The position numbers and the translations under genes are program-made. 64,000 nt of DNA from Amorphophallus konjac (Eukaryota; Streptophyta; Magnoliopsida; Alismatales; Araceae). The DNA lies in assembly GCA_022559845.1 (NCBI GenBank), contig CM040121.1, positions 569,148,140-569,212,139 on the forward strand. Direction: 5' to 3'. The notes below the pieces were generated by a model, which saw only the letters and a program-made list of their open reading frames with translations, was not told the origin of the DNA and ran no database searches. Within the stretch, counting starts at the first letter, position 1, and the number at the start of each line of letters is the position of its first letter. Shown here piece after piece: positions 22,980-34,589 of this stretch.

Positions 22980-25900
22980 ATGCCGACCCAGACGACGGAG
23001 AGGTCTTCATCTCTTTCATCCTTTTTTCTTCTCCTGTTTTGATGTGATACTTAGTCTTTACACATTAAGAAGATGATGGGTGGATCCTGTGCGCCTGTGT
23101 GCTTTGGATTGCCGAAGACGTACAAAAAGGTCGCCTTTTCCTTCTTCTCTTGTGTTGCTACAGGAAAAATAATCTGATTTTGGTTGGTTGGAAACGATTG
23201 ATGGAGTTCAAAACTCGCTTCAACGGTGAAATTGGCATGTACCCATTTTAATTTTCTACCATGTTTGCATATCTGGGTCTTTTCCATGCCCTCTTCGAGG
23301 TGTATGCCGTTCTAAATTTTTGAATCGGCTTTTGATTGGAGTGTGAAACCAATTGGGCTTCACTGGCACAACAATTTGGGATGGATATGGTATGGGATTT
23401 TTCATTTTTCATATGTCAGACTTCTAATAGATTGCATGTGTTGATTTCAAAAAGGATGCCCGGTTTGCATGTTTTGAATATGTTTTTTTGTCGTTTTTTT
23501 GTGTGAATAAAGCTGTGCATGCTCTTTTAAAATGTAATCTCTTGACATCAATTTTAAATTGGGAGCGCGCGATTCTTTTTCGTCAGCCTGATTTCATTTT
23601 GTTTGAGTTTCTAGGGATATGGACAAAGCCCCCAAAATTGTCATTAGTGGCTTGAGATAACATCCGCATGATTCCCGCTTTTGAATTGAGGTTTTTTTTA
23701 ATTCAATAAATATGGCCTTACAATCGATTCCTGGTTTTCTCTTGTCCAGGAGTTATCTTCTCAGCATTAGTATTTGGTACATATAGATGAAAGTATGGTC
23801 CAAGTCAATGGTGTTCCTGCCATGAAAATGGAGAAAATCGGAAACAGGGTTGTGTAGTAATTTGTTCAAGTTCACAGATGATGACTAATATTCAAACATA
23901 AAATATAAAATACCAGATTGCATCTGGGTACTAGATTATGGAAAGTTGCACCTAGGAACATTACTTTGTGCACAGTAATACTAAAGAACTTTGCAAGCAA
24001 AGAAGTGTGAGAGCATTCTGAAGCAATAACACCCATAGGAATCTTTATAACTTCTACTTATGACCCTTAAATTAGAGTTTTGGAATCTTTCTTAGATTGA
24101 GAGGGAGCATTTCAATTGAATTGGTGCTCACTTTTGACTGAAGCATTATCGCTGTTATTACTGGAGATTTCATGCTTTGCTAGGTGCCACCAGGTCATTT
24201 TACTTTTTGGAGCTGGCCAGTGCCATTTGATGAGAATTGCATTAAAAGCATTTATATCATTTGACAAGCTAAAGAAAGCTAATGTGTGGACTTTCCTGCT
24301 GCAGTACATATGTCAATTTCTTCTGACTCTACTTAGATGTACACTGTATTTTTTTTTTCTATTTCTTTTTGTTAATGCTACAGATAGTTATTTTAGTGTG
24401 AACATTCTTTGGTTCTACTGTGATGCTAATGCTAAACGAAAATCTCCTTTTCACTAATGTTTCATTGCACAATAAGTGATCTACGGATAATAATGTTTAG
24501 TATGATTGATATAAGTTGTTAACTAGAGAGACAATTTGTAACTGCTTACCTTTGTTTCTGCCACGTTTTTTCTGCCATGTTCTGTTGTACGTAACTGATG
24601 AGTCTGATCCAAAAGAGGACAAGCTGTTAATTTATGGCGTGCAACTTTATCAATTTGTAAGCACTACCATCCTTGAAACCGACTAACATATAAAGCTACT
24701 CCCAGTAGGTCAATAATAATGATGCCCTCGTACCGGATGAGTTTATCCATCCACAACCAAAGGTCAGAGCTTTCCAGTCTTGTGTTACTGGGTAAGTTTT
24801 GGTTGTACCACATTTCAGGTGCTCTTAAGTGATGTGGGACGTGGGGCGACAGCACGCCTATGGGGGTGGCCAGTGAGGGACTCGGGTCCCCAACCCTCTT
24901 GTACGACCGTGGCTATGGTCTTCACCACCTCTCCCTCATGGAGCACAAAAAAAACTGCTGAAATTCAGATGCTATTCTTCATTGACTGAAAGAGAGGTTG
25001 ACATCAAGCTTTTATAGACTCTCCCATAACCATAACCAAATCCAACCCTAATAGACACACTAGGACTAAAATACCCTTACACCCAAGAAATTATGTAAAA
25101 ATCGCATCCAAAAACCCCAGAAAATAAAAATTACATTAGTTGCCATTGGACTCAAATAAATAATACGAAAATCTCACCAAAAATATAGAAAAAATAGAAA
25201 AGACTTTAGATAAAAGTCAAAATATATAATCAAATGAAAAATGACTTTTCGTCGCCATGAAATCCATCGCTAAGGTTGGGCGAAATCTGGACCATCCATC
25301 AATATTGCTCCACATCATTAATTCGTCATTCTATCTATCTAGTGCACTACTAGAAAAAGGAACCGTTGTTTAGGGGAAAGGAAAAACCATTATTTAGCAG
25401 AATAAACCGTGTTTCTGTTGTCAAGAAACTAAACCAAAATGTCTAAGTCAAGTCTTCACATTGAAGAACCCATTTATAGCTGGACCACAATGATTGACTG
25501 GCCCTGTTTGAAATCTCAACTGAGATAGTTCACCCTGCTTTGCTGAATCTTACCCTTTCAGCTGCTTAATTCTCACATTCTTGTCCCTGTTCATTTTTAT
25601 TCTTGATGTACTCCTAATTTTTCTGGAGAACAACTGTTATATCCCTGCCCCCCTCCCTTAACAAGTTAATTGTAGTCTAGTTTGCTAACACTGAGATGGG
25701 GCTAGTTTGGGAGATTACTACATTGCTAATCAGCATTAATTTGTTTTCTATCCTTTTTGTTCACAAAAGCAGATGTTCCTTTGCGGGAATTGCCCCTCTT
25801 GAGGCAATATTATTCGACATTGATGGAACACTTTGTGATTCAGATCCTATCCATTACTTTGCCTTCCGTGAAATGCTTCAAGAGGTAGAGTTCCCTTATT

Positions 25901-26776
25901 TTGCTTCTTGCAACAACTTTTATGTTTCTGCTTTTCGGTTAGGTGTTGATGTATCTTGACATGGCATGGATGGATGGTTTTCAGATTGGGTACAATAATG
26001 GTGAGCCCATCACAGAGGAATTTTTTGTGAAGAATATCAGTGGTGGGCATAATGATGACATTGCCAACTTTCTGTTCCCAGATTGGGATCATGAGAAAGC
26101 AATGAAGTTCATGGATGATAAGGAAGCCTTGTTTCGAAGGTATTGTGTATGCCCATTGAAACTAACTTCTTTTACTACATATCAAGTATTTCTTCCGCAT
26201 TTATAATAAATCATGAGAAATGTACAGACTAGCAGCAGAGAAAATAAAACCTTTGGATGGTCTTCACAAGCTGTGCAAGTGGATCAGGGATCGCAGGTTG
26301 AAGCGTGCCGCAGTGACTAATGCTCCCAGAGCAAATGCTGAACTCATGATCTCCATTATTGGCTTGTCTGACTTTTTTGATGTGCTAATTATTGGAGGTG
26401 AATGCGAGAGAGCAAAGCCATTTCCCGATCCTTACTTGAAAGCTCTCAAGGTGCTTGGGGCATCAGCCAACCACACCTTTATCTTTGAGGTTTGCCTTCC
26501 TCTACCAAACTTATGTTGCATGAGATACTGCTCCACATGACGTTCGCTTACTTTTGGTTCACTTCTCATATGTTATTCAAGGATTCTGCATCTGGAATAA
26601 AGGCTGGTGTTGCAGCTGAGATGCCAGTTGTCGGTATAACAACAAGAAACCCTGAGGAACTGTTAATGAAAGCAGGAGCGACTTTCCTAATTAAAGATTT
26701 TGAAGATCCAAAGCTGTGGATGGCATTGGAAGAGGAAGAGAAAGAGAAAGCAGCTACTGAGGCTGCGAAACTTTGA
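22980..26776 (+). CDS. SGPP: HAD-superfamily sugar phosphatase (SGPP-like)
   Basis: Cytosolic-type HAD hydrolases of this family remove phosphate from small sugar and polyol phosphates. Exons: 22980-23002 (tentative), 25773-25884, 25985-26139, 26228-26489 and 26582-26776, all GT..AG. Joined they give 248 codons, close to the usual length. HAD motif I is DIDGT (nucleophile and acid Asp), motif II VTNAP, motif III the Lys in AKPFPDP, and motif IV the acidic residues spanning the last splice (FE then DSASGIKAG). The tentative exon 1 begins in context gccATGc and joins in phase to SFAGIAPLEAILF. An upstream in-frame ATG at 22794 would add 62 Arg-rich residues, possibly a transit peptide. The donor of exon 1 (AG/GTCTTC) is weak. 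Intron 1 (about 2.8 kb) holds no other gene. Confidence 0.88.
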
Positions 26777-29086
26777 ATGGTCTTGCAAACAAAGAGAGGG
26801 CATACCATTGCGATGTGGCAATTCATACCGAGGGGGTTACATTTTTTTTTCACTTTTGTTGTCTGTACGTATGCTTTATATATTTTATCAATAAGAAAAC
26901 CTTTACTAGTACTAGATGAGCAACCTTCAAAGTAACTTAATATATAGGAAATTCTATCACATGATTGGATTACTTGTCTACATGTCTTGTGTGCATGTAT
27001 AGTGTGTTCATGAATACCATGGAAGCCCTGTGATCAGTGATGCCAACAGTGTAGACATCATGAAAAACCACCTTGTATGTTAACTGCTATTGATCACCGA
27101 ATGTCCCTTTTCTTTTCACGAACTAAAAAATAGTGAGAGTTGGATAGATCCTTGTATGTTTATGAGCCTTTAACGCGTACACTTCATTGGTTGTACCTGT
27201 GCGGTGTATCCACATTCAACCAGAAATGCATCAGATAGAAGTCACCTCTGGTTTTGAATATAACACTTACGATTGTTTTTTAATTGTGGCATGAAGAAAT
27301 AGTATGATTCTTCGCGATAAAACTACTACTGAGATAAATTATAAACTTCTCTCAATGTGACATTTCACAGACTCAGAAACTTGTCTAGTCTGGAAAACAA
27401 ACCACCATCGGTCTTTGGACACGGTTACTCTTAATTGCACAGCCAGAACAATGTGCTTTAAGCCTAATCCAGCGGCCCCAAAAATTTCTAATTTCTTACT
27501 CTGAAAGCATATAACAATACAGCAAACTACAAAGGCCTGATAACAGGGGTTTAATCACAGCCCACAAAGCGGTGGTTGGCAAGAAACACAAAATTGCTTC
27601 ACAAAAAATTGGTCTAGACGGTGAAATAATTTCTAAAATCAACAAAACGCACTCTTAAGACATGGCCCTCGGGGCGCATCTGCATTCTGCAATCCATGCC
27701 CCATCATGTCATGTCGTCCGCTAACCCAACCTCATCATCTAACCCATGACACTGAATCAATTTCATCTCTGGCATTCTTGTACAGTTCAAGCCTCTTAGC
27801 ACATTGCTGTCTACGTCCCATGAGAGCCGGATCCACATCCAACAACTGTGCAAGCTGTTTCCCCTGCAGAATGGACACAACAGGTGTTGATACTTTAAAA
27901 GCAATATGCATACAGAAACTTAAAGAGGCATATAAGCTTAGGAGTTAAGACAGCGTTGTCACCTCACCTCCTTTCTTCCCACTAATGTATAGAAATGATC
28001 CAGCAAAGATCGTTTGGCCTCTCTAACTTGACAGTGGACTACCGCCTTTGGTATGGAATGCTTCAGTGTTTAAGACACCATTCCCATGTATGAGGATACA
28101 TTTGATCCAATCCTCCTAAAGTGCCCCTCAGCATATCGATAAGTTGTAGAGACAGCGGGATCCCCACCCTTTTCCATTTCCTGTGGAAGCCTCCTGAAGA
28201 AGTCCACAGTCAAATATGATGCCTCCATGTCAACCAAACGTATAGTTGTCTTCTGACTCTCTTCGCGGAACCTTTCTAGTGCTTCATAAGAAGCAGCAGC
28301 CAGTTCAGCTTGGAGTGATGGAAACCGTCTCAACTCCTAAAGAAGAACGATATTTGTTTAATTAGAGTCTGGGAAAAATGGAAGAATGCATGAGTTGCTT
28401 CAACTGTAGAAACTGTACACACCTGAGTCTCTCCTATGGACTTCCTCACCAACTCCTTCAAAATGAAGTGCACCTGCAATTGCCCATCACACGTGTAGTC
28501 ATGGCATACAAGGCAGCTTAGAGCTATAGCCTATAAATAAAGATCAAAGGCTAAAGGACACGTACAGCATCAACTGATTCCTCAGCTGGACCTCTGAAAT
28601 AATTTAAAGCGCCTTCAATCAAGCGCCTATAACCTTGCTCATGAGCAATTAAATATGGCTGATAACCATCAGCCTCAGAAACCACTTTCCTTACGTTTTC
28701 ATGAGAGAGATGCCAATCAAAAGGGAGCTTTTTCAGAGCCGCAGGAAGCTGATTATCAAAAACTCCATAAATTCGATCACCACCAGGGCGTCTGCAAAAA
28801 GGCAGTTGAGTTTCAGCCCAAATATGTAAGTTTAAAAGGGAGGAAAATATTTTAACTTCACATAATAGAATTTTGAGACATGTCTGCTGAAGATCCAAAG
28901 GGTTCTTGATTCTCGACCCATCAACCAATGGCAGAATCCACAAGTCAGTAGGATGAAGATAAAGAGGAGGGAAAGGCTAAGGAAAATTTCAATAGGGGAT
29001 TATTATGCTTCATGCCAAAGAGGATGAAGAAAACATGGCTACATGTCATATGGCTTCACGCTGGACAGATGGGCCCTCATGTAGGA
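26255..29086. repeat. Segmental duplication, right copy (of 1-2832)
   Basis: Collinear with the start of the window at an offset of 26,254. This copy continues on both sides into intact gene structure: SGPP exons 1-3 on the left and DRP1 upstream exons on the right. It is therefore the likely original locus. Confidence 0.93.
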
Positions 29087-31526
29087 CAGTTTCTCACTGA
29101 GAGATGGGGCCTCACGTTGATGATCCTAAAAGCACAAAAAAGATAGCACCATGCCATGAACATGAATTTTTCTCAACCAACCATTAATATTGGTACTTCT
29201 ATATGTTTCTGTTTCTTACATAAATAGGCATATTACATTATCGTGAACTACTTTCCAGAAACTTAAATGCTGTCACAACCCTGAACTTAATTCGGTGTAT
29301 AGTCATGAGGAATGATACGGTGCCACTCTCTTAACATTCTCTCTGTCACCTCATTTCCTGTCCATCTAATTTGCAAGTTAGAGGGCGGACGGCATTAAAC
29401 TTAAGTTTTGTGCTCTGAATGATATTGAGACTTGATCTCATAGGTTGATTTCTGAGAGGCTTTCTCCTACGTCAACTTTCCTGATTCTTGTATACAGCAC
29501 AAAGAAATACAGATCTTCCATGAACTGTGCACGGAGGACCCAGTAAACTGCAGTCCCAGAATACTTTGAATGGGGGTCTTGTAGTTGTAGACATAATTAC
29601 ACTTTCTCTGTGTAAGTGATAAGCCAATTGTTCTTTAATCAATTAATATACAATTAAGATATCTAGAAATATAATTATGACACAAGTAGTACATATTTGT
29701 TTACAGTAATAGCACTTCCAAACATTTATCTTTTGGATGAATTTGGTTAAGAAAAGAAATGATTGCTTTCAGTTCTTCAAGATTCTATTATCTTCCCCTT
29801 TCTCACCAATCAGCAATTCAGCAACACAATTTAATAGACATATGCCTTAAAAAGGAAAAGAGCTATAGCAATGAAAATAACTAAAAGTATGGCTTAAAAA
29901 GGAAAATATACATTGGCTATGATAAATGTCTAATTAACAAAACATGGTTAAATATAATAAAATCACATAACTATTCAGTACAGAAAAGGCACCGACTTTA
30001 ATATGAAAATACCAATAATACATAGAGAAAAGCAAAAACATGATTTTACCCTCCATCCAGATGTTCTTTGAATATCCGGTCAAATGCACGACAAAGTTCC
30101 AATATAGTATACAACTGAGCCTGTAGGAGGAGGGAGAAAGAATTATGAATAAAAGGGTGCACACTATTAAATAGGTATAAACTTTCTTCTCTGACAAAAT
30201 AAAAATAAAAATGAAAAAAAAAGTCTCACCCCTGCATCAACAGGAATAGGCCTACCAAGATGGTCCAACTTTAACTCAAGTTCATCAATGGTTTTGTTTA
30301 TCAGGGAAGTAATACTAGGTATGCGTAACCTAATTACGTTCTCCAAATGCTGAAAATATAACCAATCAGCGAGGCTGCATCCACAAAATTAATCATAAAA
30401 GACGTTCATGAAAAATGGACGTTGATGAACATTTTTACCCTGGAAAGAAGTTTGGCTAGATATTCAGAACCCATTTTGTTTGCTAAGTGTCCATAGTCTG
30501 GACAGGTGGCAAAAAACTCCCGCTCCCTTCGTCTTGCTGCCATCAAGTCAACATTTTTATTTATATCTGCCTGTGAACTATTAACGATTCCTACCCAGGG
30601 ATGTTGCAAGCGATAAGCTCTTCCCTCAAGAACCTGAAAAAGAGGACATCAAAGATAAATTAGCTATACAGTCAGGTACATCTGGCATGGAAATAAACTA
30701 GAATGTAGATCCAATAGAACCATAGGGTAAAAAGTGTCTCCCAGGATTTCCCTCCTCCCCCTTTCCCGAAGTTTGAGGGATTCAAATGCAAAGAGCATCG
30801 AAAAAGGATTAAAACTTACATCAAGTGCATTTGTTCCCTTATCCATCAAATCTAGTTTCGTCAACACTCCAAATGTCCTTTCCCCTATAAGAAGTTTGAA
30901 TAAGATCCATAAAATGAAGGGGAAAAAGACTGGCACTGTTGCATATTTTATGCAGGAGCAGGAAGTACCTGTTGGGTCAACCTCTCTAGCAAGTTTAATG
31001 GCATCAGAGGTTGCTATATCTTGATTGGCCGGAGATATCGCAAGTATAATGCAATTAGGCTGTAAAAAACATGGAAATTATTATAAGCAAGTAAAAATGA
31101 TTTAAGACTAGGAATTGTGAAAAAGACACAAACTCACATTAAAATAAATGCTGTAGCAACATAAAATAAAGGAAAATGAATGGAAAATGAATGGAAAATG
31201 TAATTAATGAACATGTCATTTCAGCACAGCCACGTCAGGTCATAGTCAGGAGATCCAAGGTGGGTTCCTAATGACCATTTGCACAGGCATCAATGATTAT
31301 TTCTAATTTTCTCCCCTTGTATTGCATGGTAAATAACAGTATAGTTATCAGGAAGATGCTTGAGGAGATGCAACTTCAGGTTCAGAAACTATAGTGGAGA
31401 TGCAACTTCAATGTGCAGAGGAGATGTTTTTGTTGGTGAAACTGCATATTTAGGTTTAGTTAAATAACAGTATAGAGTAGAAAGCTGGAAAACGCAGGTT
31501 GCTACAGTTTTCAGTTTCAAATTAGT

Positions 31527-31674
31527 GTTGCAGAAGTATTACAACATAAATTTGGTACATGGACCTAGATCTTCAAGCATGTTCCTAGGTCAACAGATTA
31601 ACCTTGGTATGTCATCAGAATAGAATCAATAGATGACAAAAATTGTGACACGGGTAGCTTATATCAGTATGGAA
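31527..31674. repeat. Tandem copy of the hAT target region (empty site)
   Basis: This segment repeats as 31675-31704 plus 40748-40850, the flanks of the virus-bearing element. It reads through the insertion point as acatggacctagat with a single catggacc. It is therefore a paralogous pre-insertion site. Confidence 0.85.
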
Positions 31675-31696
31675 GTATTACAACATAAATATGGTA

Positions 31697-31704
31697 CATG
31701 GACC
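31697..31704. repeat. 8-bp target-site duplication, left (catggacc)
   Basis: Identical to 40748-40755 directly after the right terminus. The nearby tandem copy at 31527-31674 has it once. Confidence 0.88.
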
Positions 31705-31904
31705 CAGGGTTTGCCGTTCCGCCCCGACCCGCACCGACTCGCACGACCCGACCCGACCCAGGCGGGCGCCGGGTCGCACGGGCCGTGGGTCGTGGACGGG
31801 ACGCACCGAACCGCTTTGTCCCGTGCGTCTCGCCACGTACCGGTGCGGTGCGAGGCGGGACCCGGCTCGGTACGAGCGGCTCGGGGCGGGTCTGCCATTT
31901 AACG

Positions 31905-32222
31905 GGCCGGCAGGAGGGGGAGGGGGGGCGCCGGAAGTGGGAGAGGGGGGTGGTGGGGGGCCACAGGAGGTGGGAGAGGGAGGGGGCGGTGGGGGCCAGG
32001 GGGGCGATCTCGGTGGTGGGGCCGCCGGAGGTTGGGGGCAGTGGGGGAGGGGGGAGAGGTGGGGGGGCGGTGGTGGCCGCCGGAGTTGGGAGAGGGGGGC
32101 GGTGGGGGGCCGCAGCAAGAGGGGGAGGGGGAGGGGGAGGTGGGAGAGGGGGGCGGTGGGGGGCCGCAGCAGGAGGGGGAGGGGGAGGTGGGAGGGAGGG
32201 GGAGGTGGGAGAGGTGGGGGGG
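31905..32222. repeat. G-rich minisatellite, left virus/transposon junction
   Basis: Degenerate units such as gtgggagaggggggcggt and ggggccgcagcaggaggg, partly tandem. The same units in the same orientation occur at 40345-40660. Open frames through it are Gly/Arg-rich artefacts. Confidence 0.85.
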
Positions 32223-32475
32223 CTTGGAGTTGATGCCGCTGAAGTGAACCACGAATGGGTTATCCTCTATGGCATCATGGGGTATGGTGGCTTGTTTTTG
32301 GTGATACTTTCCCATCTTAGAAAAGTATCGTTGAACATTCCTAGCTGAGTAGGAATGACAAGTATTGCCCCGGTCTGTTGTTGGGCCGAAGGCAAATTCC
32401 ACCATTCGGAGTAATCTTTGGACTTGAATCTGACTCCGCTTCTGTTGTATCCTTCGAATATGGGCCTATGTGGAG
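32223..32475 (-). repeat. Mosaic of two viral fragments, left copy
   Basis: 32223-32294 copies 35340-35411 (protease region). 32295-32475 copies 36997-37177 (coat-protein region). Both are in the same orientation as the main viral frame and are fused directly. The right copy at 40254-40344 has the same fusion point but stops after 20 bases of the second fragment. Confidence 0.88.
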
Positions 32476-33542
32476 GGGTTTTTAGGTTTTGGCAGTAAGG
32501 GTTTTTCTGTGCGATGACAGTAAAGCATATCGTTGAAGAGAGGGCTCTTCAACGAGAAAGAGAGGATTACACTAAGAGCATATGAATCTCAGGAAGATAT
32601 CAACGCGGAAAGTATCAACGATGATATTTAACCCAAGAATGACAGCGGAATGAATGGTAGGGATCGTTTATAAGCAAAGATAATGCATAAAGAATTAAGA
32701 AGAGAGACTGCAAGACTTTAACTTATAAATATGGCACTTGAGAACACTTATGTACGTAAGGGAACTTACAATATGACTCTAAGAAGAACTTCGGTTGTCG
32801 ACCGATGATCCTTCAAAGAGAAGGGGGGGTGGTGTTTTTATAGAACCGGAGAGGGGTGCTAGGAATGAGCGGATAAGAAGGAATATTTCTGAGTGCTTAT
32901 AGGGCCCCAGTAATATGCTCTTCTTTACAAATGCTCCAAACCCTCTTTACAGGTGGTTCCGGACACCAAGGGATAAGATGCTAAAGGAACGGCTCCCCGA
33001 GGCTCAATTCCTTTCGAACTTATCTACATAAGGGATGGCTCCCCGAGGCTCAATCCCGATACAAACGAAAGTAAAAAGAACAAGCCAAACTACTTTACAT
33101 ATGTGGGCATCTACTTTATGAAGTGGGTGCCTTTTGTCTTGTCGTCATCTGGCTTTATGGTTGATGGCGACTTTCGTCCTCTTGCATTGATTGCAGCTGG
33201 GAGGAGGTTTCTTCCAGCTGTTGGAGATGCTTCTGGATTATTGGGAGAGTGTCCCCCCAATAATTATCCTTTGTGGTGCGTGCTGAGTACGCATCACATT
33301 TGAGCCGTTGAATCTGAATCATCGTAGTTATGGAGGCCTGTGTTTGTAGGTAGGCCCCTTCTTGGATAACACGTAGCTCTCCCCGGATTTTGCTGGTATG
33401 CTCGAGAGAGATGCCAGATTGTAAGTAGGACTGATACTCCTTGAGTTTATCATGATAGAGGTCAGGGAGTTTAGTAGAGAAGCTAGCTGTGTGGTTCGCG
33501 GGCTCGGTTGGGTTGCAGCTTGCTGTAGGGCTACTTCCACTG
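32450..33542. repeat. Inverted viral arm, left (intergenic region plus end of coding)
   Basis: The exact reverse complement of 39164-40256 along 1,093 bases, with no indel (position sums constant at 72,706). In minus orientation it follows the RNase H end naturally: a coiled-coil ORF, then the intergenic promoter and leader. At 32450-32475 it also includes 26 bases of the coat-protein region. Confidence 0.92.
32836..32842 (-). promoter_or_regulatory. Viral intergenic TATA box, left arm
   Basis: TATAAAA on the minus strand within a C-rich context, followed by a leader with stop codons and a stem (GTTGAAGAG and its complement). This fits the caulimovirid intergenic promoter. It points to lower coordinates, the same direction as DRP1 transcription. 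No initiator-Met tRNA primer site was found nearby. Confidence 0.6.
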
Positions 33543-33586
33543 TTTGAAGTGGTTCCTCGTAGTCCTGCCATGTTGTAAAACTGCAA
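33155..33586 (-). CDS. Small coiled-coil ORF downstream of viral RNase H
   Basis: A 143-codon frame starting inside, and overlapping, the end of the RNase H coding sequence and running to the intergenic region. The first ~40 residues are Ser/Thr/Pro-rich. The remainder is helical and rich in Leu, Gln and Glu (for example QKHLQQLEETSSQLQSMQ), suggesting a coiled coil as in small virion-associated proteins of badnaviruses. It lies after ORF3, not in the usual ORF1/ORF2 place before it. A 5'-truncated copy is mirrored on + at 39166-39551. Its function is unknown, and it may not be expressed. Confidence 0.45.
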   Translation of the reverse strand: MQFYNMAGLRGTTSNSGSSPTASCNPTEPANHTASFSTKLPDLYHDKLKEYQSYLQSGISLEHTSKIRGELRVIQEGAYLQTQASITTMIQIQRLKCDAYSARTTKDNYWGDTLPIIQKHLQQLEETSSQLQSMQEDESRHQP

Positions 33587-33636
33587 ACTAAGCGTGACAA
33601 AGAATCAGCCAAAATATTATCCTTACCATCAATATG

Positions 33637-34566
33637 TTAGAATGATACTGAAATTCCTAATCCGGTGATGAAATCAGTAAATGAAATCCATCTGACTCGT
33701 GAGGGCTTGTTTTGTGAGGATTTGTTGAAGAAACTGATAATGGCTTGGCAATCAGTTCGGATTGTAATATGTTCTTTGTCAAGATAATATATTTTGAACT
33801 TGTCAAGGCTGTTCATAACTGCAAATATTTCGGCATCGATGGTGGATTTAGGTAATTCGAACTTGCCACTTGCATAAGCACAAATTCGTTCTGCTGACTG
33901 TGGATCAAATTGTTTGGGTTTCCATTTGCAGATTCCTCCCCATCCTTTCATACAGCCGTCTGATTCAATTACTATGCAGCATGTCTCTGGTGGTATGTCG
34001 AGGTCCGGGAGATTGTTGATTATGCTTTTTACCTCTTTTACTAATTTCCAGTCTTGACTGTTCATCCTTTTTTCACCTGTTGGGCTGACCTTTGCATATA
34101 ATGGGCTGAGCAGTCGGCCCATATTAGGAATGTAATTCCTAGCATAATTGAGAAGGCCTAGCCAAGATCTGAGGTTCCGTTTTTCTTTAAGACTTTCTTC
34201 CTTGAAATCAGCGATTTTCTTAATAATATGGGGTTGTAGCCTGATTTTTCTGTTGCCAATAGTTGCTCCGAGAAAGTCTATAACTGGAACTCCTATCTTC
34301 ATCTTTGTAGGGCTGAGGATGAGCCCATTTTCTTTGCATATTTCCAACATCCTTTTCAGGTGGAGGGCGTGTTCCTGTTCATTTGCTGAAAATACTAAAA
34401 TATCATCTATATATACAGCGATGAAATTTTCAGTACCTTGGAAGCAAATGTCCATCTTTCTTTGGAACACTGCTGGAGCATTCTTGAGTCCGAATGGCAT
34501 GGCTAGCCATTCGTATAACCCTCCGGGTACCCAAAATGCCGTCCATTCCACCGAGTCTGGGTGCAT
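33637..34566 (-). pseudogene. Endogenous badnavirus: reverse transcriptase (C part) and RNase H
   Basis: This 309-codon frame carries the RT palm with catalytic YIDDIL (residues about 51-56), then RNase H with the acidic residues of ESDGC, DAE and TDCQ. An in-frame TAA at 33637-33639 stops it just before the last RNase H segment, whose coding similarity continues (DNILADSLSRL). The 5' end is separated from the preceding viral frame by a frameshift near 34590. The protein would have copied viral pregenomic RNA into DNA; in this state it is not complete. Confidence 0.9.
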
Positions 34567-34589
34567 GGCAACCTGGTGGAAACCACTTT

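Noticed and set aside
25345..25360. CACTACTAGAAAAAGG, resembling a CACTA left end
   Set aside because: No matching inverted end or target duplication found nearby; may be a remnant, but not supportable as an element.
31678..32405. Long overlapping open frames, Gly/Arg- or Pro-rich, on both strands
   Set aside because: They run through the G-rich minisatellite. All six frames stay open because of composition; no domain or codon bias supports a gene.
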